DNA of 64,000 nucleotides from Allobosea sp. AAP35 (lineage in GTDB: Bacteria; Pseudomonadota; Alphaproteobacteria; Rhizobiales; Beijerinckiaceae). Below are positions 28,781-38,465 of the stretch, piece by piece. Location: contig NZ_LJHQ01000003.1 in the NCBI RefSeq assembly GCF_001295925.1, positions 1-64,000 of the forward strand, written 5' to 3'. Position 1 is the first letter of the stretch; each line of letters begins with the position of its first letter. The position numbers and the translations under genes were made by a program. The notes beneath the pieces are model-generated. The model had not been told where the DNA came from and ran no database searches. It saw only the letters and a program-made list of their open reading frames with translations.

Positions 28781-29655
28781 AACGCGGCTGTCCCCAGCAT
28801 CAGCGCGAAGCCGAGATAAAGCGCAATCTCGTCGAGCTGCTGCGTCGCGCCGGCGATATCGCCGGTCTGCCCGCCGATCAGGCGCCGGCACAGCCGCATG
28901 ACCAGCAGGGCGTTGAGCGCGCTCAGCGCCAGCCCCAGCAGGAGCCCCCGCAGCGGCAACGCCGTTGCGAGACAGAAGCCCGTCGACAGACCGACGCCGA
29001 TCGCGGAGGCCAGCCACGCCGTCCGCCGCGACGGTCGCCCGACCGCGGCCGAGGCGCCATGGACACGGGCAGGCGCCACCGTGGCCAGAAGCCGCACGCC
29101 CGACAGCCGCGACAGCACCGCCGCGATCAGGAACGCGCCCATCGCCGCGACGGGCCCGGCGCGGTCGATGATAACGGCGAGCGCGAAAACGCGCAGCAGG
29201 AGCGCAAGCCCCATTGCCAGCGCGCCATAGCTGCCCAGCCGGCTGTCCTTCATGATCTCCAGCCGCCGCTCCGGGGTGCGCCCTCCGAACAGACCATCGG
29301 CGCTGTCGGCAAGCCCGTCCTCGTGCAGTGCGCCGGTCGTCACCGCGAGCGTCGCGATGGCGAGCGTGGCGGAGAGAAGGCCGCCAAGACCGGCCGCTCC
29401 GGCCCCAAACAGCACAAGCGTCGCGGGCAGGGCGATGATCAGCGCCGCGAAGGGCAGGGCGCGCGGCACGGTGCGGAAATCGGGCGCCGCATGCGGGTCC
29501 GCCTCGCCGCGCAGGGCCGGCACCGGCAGGCGCGAATAGAACCGGATGCAGATCGCTGTCGCGATCGCCCAGCCCGGCCAGACCGGCCCGGGCGCCGTTG
29601 GCGGCGTGGTCGGCGCTTGCCTCCCCGCGACGTCCTTGTCCTCGATTGTCTTCAT
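28777..29655 (-). CDS. cobS: Adenosylcobinamide-GDP ribazoletransferase (cobalamin synthase)
   Basis: A 292-residue inner-membrane enzyme that joins adenosylcobinamide-GDP to alpha-ribazole, the last step of cobalamin assembly. TTGALHEDGLADSADGLFGG is the metal-binding signature. MKDSRLGSYGALAMGLALLLR and the late GGQTGDIAGATQQLDEI are also diagnostic. About six membrane helices are visible. The ATG at 29655 was used; a TTG at 29664 is in frame. It is divergent from cobT, whose product makes the alpha-ribazole phosphate precursor. Confidence 0.96.
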   Translation of the reverse strand: MKTIEDKDVAGRQAPTTPPTAPGPVWPGWAIATAICIRFYSRLPVPALRGEADPHAAPDFRTVPRALPFAALIIALPATLVLFGAGAAGLGGLLSATLAIATLAVTTGALHEDGLADSADGLFGGRTPERRLEIMKDSRLGSYGALAMGLALLLRVFALAVIIDRAGPVAAMGAFLIAAVLSRLSGVRLLATVAPARVHGASAAVGRPSRRTAWLASAIGVGLSTGFCLATALPLRGLLLGLALSALNALLVMRLCRRLIGGQTGDIAGATQQLDEIALYLGFALMLGTAAL

Positions 29656-29727
29656 GCGCCGCAACCTATAGCAGCAGCGCCATCAGGCCAGCCATCTCGG
29701 TGGCGCGGCCCACCGCATCATTGCCGC

Positions 29728-30762
29728 ATGAGTTTTTCCGCCATGGCCGCTTCAGCACTGCCCTTCGACGACGTCCGCGAACTCATTGCCGCCATGCCTG
29801 GCCCCGACATGGCCGCCGCCAACATGGTGCGCGCCCGCGACACGGATCTGACCAAGCCGGCCGGCAGTCTCGGCCGCATGGAGGAGATCGCCGAATGGCT
29901 CGCTGCCTGGCAGGGCAAGGGCAAACCCTCGGTCGATCGTCCGCTGGTTTGCGTCTTCGCCGGCAATCATGGCGTCGTGGCGCAAGGTGTCTCCGCCTTC
30001 CCGCAGGCCGTGACGCGCCAGATGCTGGAAAATTTCGCCGCCGGCGGCGCCGCGATCAACCAGATCTGCGCCGCCTTCGACCTCGGCTTCAAGGTCTTCG
30101 ATCTTGCGCTCGACCTGCCGACAGGGGATTTCACGCAAGGAGACGCGCTCGACGAGCGCGCCTGCGTCGCCACCATGGCCTTCGGCATGGAGGCGCTGGT
30201 CGGCGGCACGGATCTGCTCTGCCTCGGCGAAATGGGCATCGGCAACACCACCTCGGCCGCCGCGATCTATGCCGCGCTCTATGGCGGCGGGGCGGCGATG
30301 TGGTGCGGCCGCGGGACCGGGCTCGACGATGACGGGCTGAAGCGCAAGATCGCCGCCGTGGAGGCCGGGCTCAGCCTGCATGCCGCCCATCTCAAGGATC
30401 CGCTCGAGGTGTTGCGCCGGCTCGGCGGACGCGAGATCGCGGCGATCTGCGGCGCCATCATCGCTGCCCGCTCGCAGCGCATCCCCGTGATCCTCGACGG
30501 CTATGTCGTGACCGCCGCCGCCGCCATCCTGCATGCGCTGGAGCCGTCTTCGATCGACCACTGCCTCGCCGGTCATCTCTCGGCCGAGGGCGCCCACGCT
30601 GAGGTCCTTGCCCGGCTCGGCAAGCTGCCGCTTCTGGCGCTCGACATGCGGCTGGGCGAGGGAACAGGCGCCGCGCTCGCCGCCAGCCTCGTCAAGGCGG
30701 CGGCCGCGATCCACAACGGCATGGCGACCTTCGCCCAGGCGGGCGTGGCGGGGAAGGAATAG
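29728..30762 (+). CDS. cobT: Nicotinate-nucleotide--dimethylbenzimidazole phosphoribosyltransferase
   Basis: A 344-residue cytoplasmic enzyme that forms alpha-ribazole 5'-phosphate, the lower ligand of cobalamin. Family motifs are KPAGSLGRMEEIAEWLA, VFAGNHGVVAQGVSAFPQ, GEMGIGNTTSAAAIYAAL, DGYVVTAAAAIL, and the catalytic Glu in RLGEGTGAALA. The ATG at 29728 lies 72 bases from the divergent cobS start, so the two share a promoter region that is too short for a full cobalamin riboswitch. Confidence 0.96.
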   Translation: MSFSAMAASALPFDDVRELIAAMPGPDMAAANMVRARDTDLTKPAGSLGRMEEIAEWLAAWQGKGKPSVDRPLVCVFAGNHGVVAQGVSAFPQAVTRQMLENFAAGGAAINQICAAFDLGFKVFDLALDLPTGDFTQGDALDERACVATMAFGMEALVGGTDLLCLGEMGIGNTTSAAAIYAALYGGGAAMWCGRGTGLDDDGLKRKIAAVEAGLSLHAAHLKDPLEVLRRLGGREIAAICGAIIAARSQRIPVILDGYVVTAAAAILHALEPSSIDHCLAGHLSAEGAHAEVLARLGKLPLLALDMRLGEGTGAALAASLVKAAAAIHNGMATFAQAGVAGKE

Positions 30763-30807
30763 ATTGGTGCCGTTGATATAAGCAACTCATTGCGAGGGAT
30801 GGAAAAG

Positions 30808-30822
30808 GTATAATTTCTATAC
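30808..30822. promoter_or_regulatory. -10-like element within inverted repeat upstream of brnT
   Basis: A perfect consensus TATAAT occurs at 30809-30814. It lies within the inverted repeat GTATA (30808-30812) and TATAC (30818-30822), ending 11 bases before the brnT ATG. No good -35 sequence sits at normal spacing. BrnA-type antitoxins repress their own promoter through such overlapping palindromes. The AT-rich block contrasts with its surroundings. Confidence 0.5.
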
Positions 30823-30833
30823 TATATTGACTC

Positions 30834-31097
30834 ATGCCATTCGAGTTCGATCCTCTCCAAAGCGCGGCCAACCTCGCCAAGCACGGGATCGATTTCCAAC
30901 AGGCGCAGGCTCTCTGGGAAGATGTGCGTCTGCTTGAAGCACCTGCCCGGACCGAGGGCGAACTGCGCTTCATGGCAGTGGGAATGATCGGCCAAAAGCA
31001 CTGGTCCGCGATTGATGTCTATCGCGGCGATCGGGTGCGGATCATCTCGGTGCGGCGCGCTCGAAGCGAGGAGATCGACTACTATGAAAACGGGTGA
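30834..31097 (+). CDS. brnT: BrnT-family toxin
   Basis: An 87-residue ribonuclease toxin with a RelE-like fold. FEFDPLQSAANLAKHGIDF and QAQALWEDVRLLE are the N-terminal family signature (usually WDPxKxxxNxxKHGxxF). The C-terminus RVRIISVRRARSEEIDYYENG is typical, with the RRA motif before the final Tyr pair. The gene precedes its antitoxin, the normal order for brnTA, and overlaps it by 14 bases. The Shine-Dalgarno sequence is poor. Confidence 0.93.
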   Translation: MPFEFDPLQSAANLAKHGIDFQQAQALWEDVRLLEAPARTEGELRFMAVGMIGQKHWSAIDVYRGDRVRIISVRRARSEEIDYYENG

Positions 31098-31314
31098 TTT
31101 CGATCAGGCTTTCGATGACGGACAGTCCGTTGAAGACGAAATCGACTGGGCCAAGGCGCGTCGCCCGAACATCGAGACGAAACGCGTGAATGTCGATTTT
31201 CCGAGTTGGGTCGTCCAAGGTCTGGACCGTCAGGCGCAGCATCTTGGCGTGACCCGGCAGTCGCTGATCAAGCTCTGGATTGCAGAGCGGCTGGGCGACA
31301 AGGTGTCCAATTGA
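31084..31314 (+). CDS. brnA: BrnA-family antitoxin
   Basis: A 76-residue ribbon-helix-helix antitoxin. IDWAKARRPNIETKRVNVDFPS is characteristic of BrnA. VVQGLDRQAQHLGVTRQSLIKLWIAERL forms the two RHH helices. The ATG at 31084 lies inside the brnT 3' end; longer in-frame starts only re-read brnT. It should bind BrnT and the promoter palindrome at 30808-30822. Confidence 0.92.
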   Translation: MKTGDFDQAFDDGQSVEDEIDWAKARRPNIETKRVNVDFPSWVVQGLDRQAQHLGVTRQSLIKLWIAERLGDKVSN

Positions 31315-31423
31315 GCCACGTTTAGACCTGCGGCCGCTCACACGCACGGGTTGGGCAGTGCTGCGGGCGCATCGATCAGGCTCCCGGCTCCTGGACCACG
31401 GCAATGGTCCGGTGCGTTTCGCC

Positions 31424-32545
31424 TTACCCCTCGTAGCTCGTCCTCAACCCCGCCCGCTCGGCATGGCGCTCCTGCGCCAGTTCGATCAGCCGGGTCAGCA
31501 GCGCGGGGTAGGGCAGGCCGGAGGCTTCCATCATCTTGGGATACATGCTGATCGCGGTGAAGCCCGGCAGCGTGTTGATCTCGTTGAAGTAGAATTCACC
31601 GCTCTGGCGGTCGAGGAAGAAGTCGACGCGCGCCAGCCCGTTGCAGTCGAGTGCGACGAAAGCGTCGATCGCCAACTGCCGCACGCGCGCCATCTGCGCG
31701 GGATCGAGCTTGGCCGGCAAATCGACGCTCGCCCCATCCTGGTCGATGTATTTGGCCTCGTAAGAGTAGAACTCATGCTGCGGGCCGGCGTTCAGTTCGC
31801 TGGCGATGCTCGCCACCGGCGGCTGCCCGTCCAGCACCGCGACCTCGATCTCGCGGGCATCGATGCCCTGCTCGATCAGGACCTTGAGATCGTATTGGAA
31901 TGCGTCGGCAAGCGCCCTGTCGAGATCCTCCCAGCGCTTCACCTTATGCACGCCGACGCTGGAGCCCATGTTGCAGGGCTTGACGAAGACCGGCAGCGTC
32001 AGGCCGGCGCGTGCCGCCTTCGTTGAGCCATCGGGATCGCTCCGGAAGTCGCGCCGCGCCAGGGCGAAATAGGGCGCGACCGGCAGCCCCGCCAGCGCGG
32101 CCAGCCGCTTGGCGATGTCCTTGTGCATCGAGACGGCCGAACCCAGCACGCCCGAACCGACATAAGCCGCGCCCGAAAGTTCGAGCAGGCCCTGCAGCGA
32201 TCCATCCTCGCAAAGCGGGCCATGGATCACGGGAAACACCACATCGACCGGCGCGATGGCGGCAGTGCCGCTGTCGGACGGCAGGATCGCAGTGCGCCCA
32301 TCGGCCCGCGGCTCGAAGCGGACCGATGGCGATTCCGACGGGATCGGCAGGCTTTCAGTGTTGGACGCATCGATCCGGGCAAGGTCGTGGCACTGCCACC
32401 GGCCCTCCTTGTCGATGCTCACCGGCACGGGCTCGAAGCGGTCGCGGTCGAGATAGCGCAGGACGGAGGCCGCCGATTTCAGCGAAACCTCATGCTCGCC
32501 GGACTTTCCGCCATAGAGCACGGCGACGCGCGTTTTCCGGTTCAT
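31424..32545 (-). CDS. ddl: D-alanine--D-alanine ligase
   Basis: A 373-residue ATP-grasp enzyme that makes the D-Ala-D-Ala dipeptide of peptidoglycan. RVAVLYGGKSGEHEVSLKSA is the N-terminal signature. KPCNMGSSVGVHKV is the ATP/omega-loop region, and DFFLDRQSGEFYFNEINTLPGFT has the magnesium ligands. The ATG at 32545 was used, with an in-frame TTG at 32563 as alternative. Its place away from the mur/fts cluster suggests the DdlA-like second copy or the only copy; that cannot be told here. Confidence 0.95.
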   Translation of the reverse strand: MNRKTRVAVLYGGKSGEHEVSLKSAASVLRYLDRDRFEPVPVSIDKEGRWQCHDLARIDASNTESLPIPSESPSVRFEPRADGRTAILPSDSGTAAIAPVDVVFPVIHGPLCEDGSLQGLLELSGAAYVGSGVLGSAVSMHKDIAKRLAALAGLPVAPYFALARRDFRSDPDGSTKAARAGLTLPVFVKPCNMGSSVGVHKVKRWEDLDRALADAFQYDLKVLIEQGIDAREIEVAVLDGQPPVASIASELNAGPQHEFYSYEAKYIDQDGASVDLPAKLDPAQMARVRQLAIDAFVALDCNGLARVDFFLDRQSGEFYFNEINTLPGFTAISMYPKMMEASGLPYPALLTRLIELAQERHAERAGLRTSYEG

Positions 32546-32633
32546 GATCGACGAATCCGACAAGGCAGGAGGGAGGAAGAGAACGAGGCGAGGGCGTCTA
32601 TGAAGGCAGGCTGTGGCGCGAATTCGGCGGATG

Positions 32634-34151
32634 TCACGCCGCCCAGGTTTCCGGTTCCGGCAAGGCGGCGAGCGTGTCCATCACCCGCACGGGCGGCAAG
32701 GTGACCGTCACCTCCGTGCCGGCGCGCGGCTTCGATTTCAGGCTGAAACCGCCGCCATGCAGGTCGATCAGCCCCTTGACGATCGGCAGGCCGAGACCCG
32801 AGCCCTGTTCGGCCGTCTTGATCGCCAGCGAACCGCGCCCGAAGGTCTGCAGTACGATCGGGATCTCGTCTTCCGGGATGCCGGGCCCGGTGTCGGTGAT
32901 CGAAACATACTGCCCGCCATTGGCCGTCCAGCCGACCTTGATGACGATCTCGCCGCCCTGCGGGGTGAACTTGATCGCATTCGAGAGGATGTTGAGCACC
33001 ACCTGCCGGATCGCGCGCTCATCGGCCCAGACCTTGGGCAGGGCTGGCTCGACCGCCTCGCGGATGGTCTGGCCCTTGGCCTTGGCACGCAGGTTGAGCA
33101 TATGCCGGCAATCTTCGGCGATGTCGGCCAGCGACAGCGCCTCCTCGTTGAGCTCGTATTTGCCCGATTCGATGCGCGACAGGTCGAGGATTTCGTTGAT
33201 CAGCTCCAGCAGATGCTGGCCGGAACTGTGGATATCGCCCGAGTATTCCTTGTAGGCGGCGTTGGCGTGTCCGCCGAAAACCTCGTTCTTCATCACCTCC
33301 GAGAAGCCGAGGATGGCGTTGAGCGGCGTGCGCAATTCATGGCTCATCGTCGCCAGGAAGCGTGATTTGGCGAGATTGGCCTCTTCTGCCTTGCGTCTCG
33401 CCTCATCGGAATTGGCGTTGGCGGTTTCGAGTTCGGCGATCAACGCGTCCTTTTCGGCGCGAAACGCGATCGTCGAAACCGAGCTGGCATAGAGGCGGTT
33501 GGCCAGGAAGATGAAGAACAGCTGCGCCGAAGCCGCCATCACGGCGGTCGTCATGCTGTCCATATCGGTGCGCCCCCAGAAAAAGGCGGCAATTCCGATC
33601 GCGACCGGAACGATTCCCGCATAGACTGCCATCGGAATGGACGCTGCGAGCATGACCGTCAGCGCGCTGACGATGAGCAGCGTGGTGGTGACGAAGACCT
33701 TGGCACCGGGCGCATCGACCTGCGCGAAGACGACCAGCATCAATCCCCAGGAGATGCCGTGGAGGCCTTCCGCCACGACGAACGCGCGGCGCCAGTGTCT
33801 GATCGGGGCTTCATCGGTTGCCTGCGATAGAAAGCGCCGGCTCAGCACGACGATGATCATCGTCGCCAGCAGCACGGCCCCGATCCAGGGCGTCACCGTG
33901 TAGACGGGCACCCACAGGCAGGCGGCCGCGGCGATGGCGAGCGCCAGAACCAGCGTTCCGACCGAGCCATTCATCCGGTATTCGGCGAAAACCCGCAGCA
34001 ATTCATTGTCGAATGCGCGTTCGAGTCCGGTCGAGGAGGTCAGTCGCTCGCGCACGGACTTGACCTCGCGGGTGACGAGCTTGCGGCGTGCGAGTGCGTT
34101 CGGGTCTGGCCCGCGCCCACGCTGCACCTGTTCGGCCGTCACTTCCGCCAT
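32634..34151 (-). CDS. Membrane sensor histidine kinase
   Basis: A 505-residue kinase. Six or so hydrophobic helices lie between residues ~62 and ~215 with no large periplasmic domain. A coiled coil follows, then HisKA with phospho-acceptor His271 in FLATMSHELRTPLNAILGFS. The ATPase domain has N box NILSNAIKF, G1 DTGPGIP and G2 GSGLGLPIVKG. The layout is like DivJ/PdhS-type kinases or intramembrane-sensing kinases. No response regulator is adjacent. It is divergent from a nuclease gene and ends 88 bases before the ddl start. Confidence 0.92.
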   Translation of the reverse strand: MAEVTAEQVQRGRGPDPNALARRKLVTREVKSVRERLTSSTGLERAFDNELLRVFAEYRMNGSVGTLVLALAIAAAACLWVPVYTVTPWIGAVLLATMIIVVLSRRFLSQATDEAPIRHWRRAFVVAEGLHGISWGLMLVVFAQVDAPGAKVFVTTTLLIVSALTVMLAASIPMAVYAGIVPVAIGIAAFFWGRTDMDSMTTAVMAASAQLFFIFLANRLYASSVSTIAFRAEKDALIAELETANANSDEARRKAEEANLAKSRFLATMSHELRTPLNAILGFSEVMKNEVFGGHANAAYKEYSGDIHSSGQHLLELINEILDLSRIESGKYELNEEALSLADIAEDCRHMLNLRAKAKGQTIREAVEPALPKVWADERAIRQVVLNILSNAIKFTPQGGEIVIKVGWTANGGQYVSITDTGPGIPEDEIPIVLQTFGRGSLAIKTAEQGSGLGLPIVKGLIDLHGGGFSLKSKPRAGTEVTVTLPPVRVMDTLAALPEPETWAA

Positions 34152-34237
34152 CGTCTGGAACGCAGTCTTCCTTATCCCGGGTGCGGTATGCGCGACGGGC
34201 TCGCCATCATGGTCGGTAAATCGTTAAGCTCTTCCTG

Positions 34238-34789
34238 ATGTCGCGCTTTGGATTCACACCGTCGAAATTCGGCCCGCTCGGCTGGCGGCGCGTCAGCCGC
34301 CCGGTCGATCTCGTCGTGGCGCTGGGGATCCTCGGTTTGCTCGCAATCGCAGGGGCCGTCCTGCAATATCGCCTGGGGCCGGCGCAGACGCTCATTGGTG
34401 CAGCCCGTGTGATCGATGGCGACTCCTTGCGACTTGCCGGCGAGGAACTGCGACTTCAGGGTCTCGATGCGCCCGAACTGAGGCAAAGCTGCACCGACCG
34501 TTCCGGCCGCCCGGTCGATTGCGGCCGAGTGGCGCGGCGCGCGCTGGAGGCGATGCTGGCGCGCGGGATCGTCACCTGCGAGATCGGCAAGCGCGACCGG
34601 TACGGGCGCGGGCTGGCGACCTGTCGGCAAGGCGAGACCGACATCAACGCGACCTTGGTGAGAGAAGGGCATGCCGTGGCCTATGGCGGCTATCGCGCGG
34701 AGGAGGCGGCGGCGAAAGCGGCCGGTCGCGGCATCTGGGCGCTGACGTTCGAGCAGCCCGCGACCTGGCGGCGCGGTCAGGCACGCTGA
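34238..34789 (+). CDS. Thermonuclease (SNase)-family protein
   Basis: A 183-residue protein with one N-terminal membrane segment (LVVALGILGLLAIAGAVL) and a staphylococcal-nuclease-like domain. RVIDGDSLRLAGEELRLQGL holds the calcium Asp and first catalytic Arg. DAPEL provides the acidic positions and RDRYGRGLATC the second catalytic Arg. Two Cys pairs may form disulfides in the periplasm. It is probably an envelope-anchored nuclease; the substrate is unknown. Confidence 0.9.
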   Translation: MSRFGFTPSKFGPLGWRRVSRPVDLVVALGILGLLAIAGAVLQYRLGPAQTLIGAARVIDGDSLRLAGEELRLQGLDAPELRQSCTDRSGRPVDCGRVARRALEAMLARGIVTCEIGKRDRYGRGLATCRQGETDINATLVREGHAVAYGGYRAEEAAAKAAGRGIWALTFEQPATWRRGQAR

Positions 34790-34883
34790 ACGCGCTCAAC
34801 TGCCACACAACCATCACGATAAGCCTTGAAAGGATTGACCATCCGGCCTCCGGCATGATCGGGTCGCGCGCGATGGGGAGAGG

Positions 34884-35501
34884 ATGTCGATGAAGCTCTA
34901 TGATGGCGGTCGCGCGCCCAATCCGCGACGGGTGCGGATTTTCTTTGCCGAGAAGGGCGTTCCGCTGCCCGAGATCGTTCCTGTCGACATCGGCAAGCGC
35001 GAGCACAAGAGCGAAGCCTTCACGAAGCTGAACCCGGCGCAGAGGCTGCCCGTTCTGGTTCTGGAAGACGGCACGGCGCTGGCCGAGACCATCGCCATCT
35101 GCCGCTACATCGAAAGCCTGCACCCGCAGCCGCCGCTCTTCGGGCGGGATGCCCGCGAGCAGGCGCTGGTCGAGATGTGGAACAGGCGCATCGAGCTGGG
35201 CCTGTTTGCAGCGGTCGCGGCGATCTTCCGTCACTCACACCCGTCGATGGTCGAGCTTGAGACGCAGGTGCCCGAATGGGCCGAAGCCAATCGCGAGCAG
35301 ATCGACGACCATCTCTGGATCCTCGAGCTGCAACTCGCGGGCAACCGCTATCTCTGTGGCGAAGATCTGACGGTCGCCGACATCACGGCGGGCATCGCCA
35401 TCGATTTCATGAAGCCCTCCCGCATCACGCTGCCCGATGATTTCGTTCAGATCCGGCGTTGGCATGCCGAATTGTCGGCCCGTCCGAGCTGGACGGCCTG
35501 A
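34884..35501 (+). CDS. Glutathione S-transferase family protein
   Basis: A 205-residue cytosolic GST. The N-terminal thioredoxin fold has MKLYDGGRAPNPRRVRIFFAEKG and the cis-Pro/glutathione-gamma-Glu site RLPVLVLEDGTALAETIAICRYIE. The C-terminal helical domain contains GEDLTVADITAGIAIDF (the N-capping box). The catalytic Ser/Cys position appears to be replaced (APNP), so activity class is uncertain. A strong GGGGAGAGG precedes the ATG. Its stop overlaps the next gene's start by one base. Confidence 0.93.
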   Translation: MSMKLYDGGRAPNPRRVRIFFAEKGVPLPEIVPVDIGKREHKSEAFTKLNPAQRLPVLVLEDGTALAETIAICRYIESLHPQPPLFGRDAREQALVEMWNRRIELGLFAAVAAIFRHSHPSMVELETQVPEWAEANREQIDDHLWILELQLAGNRYLCGEDLTVADITAGIAIDFMKPSRITLPDDFVQIRRWHAELSARPSWTA

Positions 35502-35971
35502 TGCGCGGGGCGATGATCCTCGTGGCGCTGCTGATCGCGCTGCCATTCCCGGCCCTCGCCATCGAACGGCTCGATGGTGAAGCCATCAGGCGCGCCTTCG
35601 AGGGCAATACGGTCAGCGGGCGCTACACCAATGGCGGCTTTTTCACCGAGTTTCATGATCCTGATGGCCGGGCGCTGGGCCATAATGGCTGGCAGCCCAA
35701 CCGCGACGCCTGCTGGACCACACGCGCCAGCGAGGTCTGCTATTATTACGGGCCCCAGAGCGACCGCACGGTGCATTGCTTCACGGTGGAGCTCAATCGC
35801 GATCTCTATGTGCTGCGCAACACCAGCAACGGGCAGATCAATGCGCTGGCCTCGGTGGAGCTCGGCAACCCCCGCAAACATGGCGACCAGGGCGAGCCCT
35901 GGTATTGCGATGGGCTGATCTCGAAAGCGCCGGCCCCGCTGATGTCGCGTCGGCGTCTGGCGGCGCGCTGA
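35501..35971 (+). CDS. Secreted protein of unknown function
   Basis: A 156-residue protein with a clear signal peptide (MRGAMILVALLIALPFPALA, cut near residue 20). The mature part has GRYTNGGFFTEFHDPDGRAL, WQPNRDACWTTRASEVCYYY and CFTVELNRDLYVLRNT; several Cys residues could form disulfides. It is reminiscent of small periplasmic alpha-proteobacterial proteins, but I do not recognise a family. The ATG overlaps the GST stop (TGATG), so the two are probably translated together. Confidence 0.8.
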   Translation: MRGAMILVALLIALPFPALAIERLDGEAIRRAFEGNTVSGRYTNGGFFTEFHDPDGRALGHNGWQPNRDACWTTRASEVCYYYGPQSDRTVHCFTVELNRDLYVLRNTSNGQINALASVELGNPRKHGDQGEPWYCDGLISKAPAPLMSRRRLAAR

Positions 35972-35991
35972 TCCTCGTTCCGGCAGACGCC

Positions 35992-36618
35992 ATGACGGAC
36001 CCGGCCGATCTCGAAAGGGTCCTGCGCGATCTGCGGGCCTGTCGCGTCTGCCGCGAGGCGCCGCTCTATCGCCCGCCGCTGCCCCATGAGCCCCGCCCGG
36101 TGATCCAGGCGGCGGCAACGGCGCGGCTCTGCCTTGCCGGCCAGGCACCGGGCACGCGCGTCCATGCCAGCGGGCGGCCTTTCACCGATCCCTCGGGGGT
36201 GCGCCTGCGCCGGTGGCTCGGCCTCGATGAAGCTGCCTTCTACGATGCGGCGAAGGTCGCGATCGTGCCGATGGGCCATTGCTTTCCCGGCCTCGATGCC
36301 AAGGGCGGCGACCTACCGCCGCGCCGGGAATGCGCGCCGCTCTGGCGCCCTCGCGTCTTTGCCGCGCTGCCGGCGGTCGAACTGGTGCTGGCGATCGGCC
36401 GCCATGCCCAACTCTGGCATCTGGGGGCGCAGGCCGGCGCGACCCTGTCCGAGACCATGACGAACTGGCGCGAAATCCTCGATCGTCCCGCATGGCCTCG
36501 CATCCTGCCGCTGCCGCACCCGTCCTGGCGCAACACGATGTGGCTGAAACGCAATCCCTGGTTCGAGAACGAACTCGTGCCGGTGCTGAAGCGGGAGGTC
36601 GCACGCCTCATGGCGTGA
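35992..36618 (+). CDS. Uracil-DNA glycosylase superfamily protein
   Basis: A 208-residue protein. LCLAGQAPGTRVHASGRPFTDPSG is the altered form of the UDG motif I (GEAPGxxExxxGxPFxGxxG), and LPLPHPSWRNTMWL is the motif with the catalytic-loop His. CRVCREAPLY near the N-terminus offers only two of the Cys needed for a family-4 iron-sulfur cluster. Some members of this group lack proven glycosylase activity. The ATG at 35992 lies 20 bases after the secreted-protein gene. Confidence 0.88.
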   Translation: MTDPADLERVLRDLRACRVCREAPLYRPPLPHEPRPVIQAAATARLCLAGQAPGTRVHASGRPFTDPSGVRLRRWLGLDEAAFYDAAKVAIVPMGHCFPGLDAKGGDLPPRRECAPLWRPRVFAALPAVELVLAIGRHAQLWHLGAQAGATLSETMTNWREILDRPAWPRILPLPHPSWRNTMWLKRNPWFENELVPVLKREVARLMA

Positions 36619-36647
36619 GGCGCGTTGCATGAGGCGCGTTGACGCTT

Positions 36648-37034
36648 TCAGCGGAAGCTGTAGGAGCCGGATTCGAGCCCGCGATCGACCTGGCCGCGCA
36701 TCCGCACGACGGTCCGCACTGGGCCTAGTGCCGATTCGCCACGGCCTTCCAGCTGGACCAGCGCACCTGCCGACGAGCCATAGCCGCTGCGCGAGCTTTT
36801 GCCGAAATCGACCCGCACCGAGCCGCCGGCCCGCACGCAGAAGGAGGAGCCGTCGATCCTCACGAAGCCTGGCCCGTATTCGGGGCAGGGGCGGGCCGCG
36901 CCCCGCTGGTCATGGGCCGGCTTGGCGCGCTCCTTGGTCGGTCCGCGCCCCGGCAGCGGCTCGCCGATCGTCTGCGCTTGCGCGGATGCGGCGACCAGCA
37001 GGGCAAGGACGCTAAGGGTGGAGGGGCGGATCAT
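36648..37034 (-). CDS. Short porin-like (porin_2 N-terminal) secreted protein
   Basis: A 128-residue protein with a signal peptide (LSVLALLVAASAQAQ). The middle stretch, CPEYGPGFVRIDGSSFCVRAGG then SVRVDFG, closely resembles the start of the mature alpha-type porins of Hyphomicrobiales (CPxYGxGFxxIPGxxTCLRIxGxVR). The barrel of those porins would need some 300 more residues, but the frame ends shortly after with GSYSFR. It is therefore either a porin remnant or a short outer-membrane protein using the same plug motif. The ATG at 37034 was chosen because it gives the signal peptide. Confidence 0.7.
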   Translation of the reverse strand: MIRPSTLSVLALLVAASAQAQTIGEPLPGRGPTKERAKPAHDQRGAARPCPEYGPGFVRIDGSSFCVRAGGSVRVDFGKSSRSGYGSSAGALVQLEGRGESALGPVRTVVRMRGQVDRGLESGSYSFR

Positions 37035-37127
37035 GGCTTCGGTCCACAGACGGGCAGGCGCGCCATCACCACTCAACAACAAGGCGCGACCATGGCGCGC
37101 CACGATAGCCGCCTTCCCCACAAACGA

Positions 37128-37155
37128 CAAAGCCCGGCTCGAAAGCCGGGCTTTG
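37128..37155 (-). terminator. Rho-independent terminator of the TRAP binding-protein gene
   Basis: A perfect 12-base inverted repeat CAAAGCCCGGCT (37128-37139) and AGCCGGGCTTTG (37144-37155) around a four-base loop. On the minus strand it is followed by a T-rich run (TTGTCGTTTG). It lies 34 bases after the stop of the gene read from 38274. Confidence 0.85.
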
Positions 37156-37188
37156 AAGACTGACATGCCGCGCCGGGGCGCGTCTGGC

Positions 37189-38355
<1,167 letters not shown>

Positions 38356-38465
38356 CTAAATCATGGCTTCACTGATCGCGAGCCTTTTCAGCGGCACGCT
38401 CTTCGACTTTCGGCTAGGTTTGGCGCCGCTTTGTCAGGGCCCTTCGAGGGTGGTTAACAGCGGCC

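Noticed and set aside
29059-29727. Extension of cobT by about 223 codons upstream
   Set aside because: The extra region re-reads cobS on the other strand; homology and an ATG at 29728 give the normal CobT length.
29656-29727. Cobalamin riboswitch between cobS and cobT
   Set aside because: The 72-base divergent gap is too short for the ~200-base element, and no B12-box sequence is visible.
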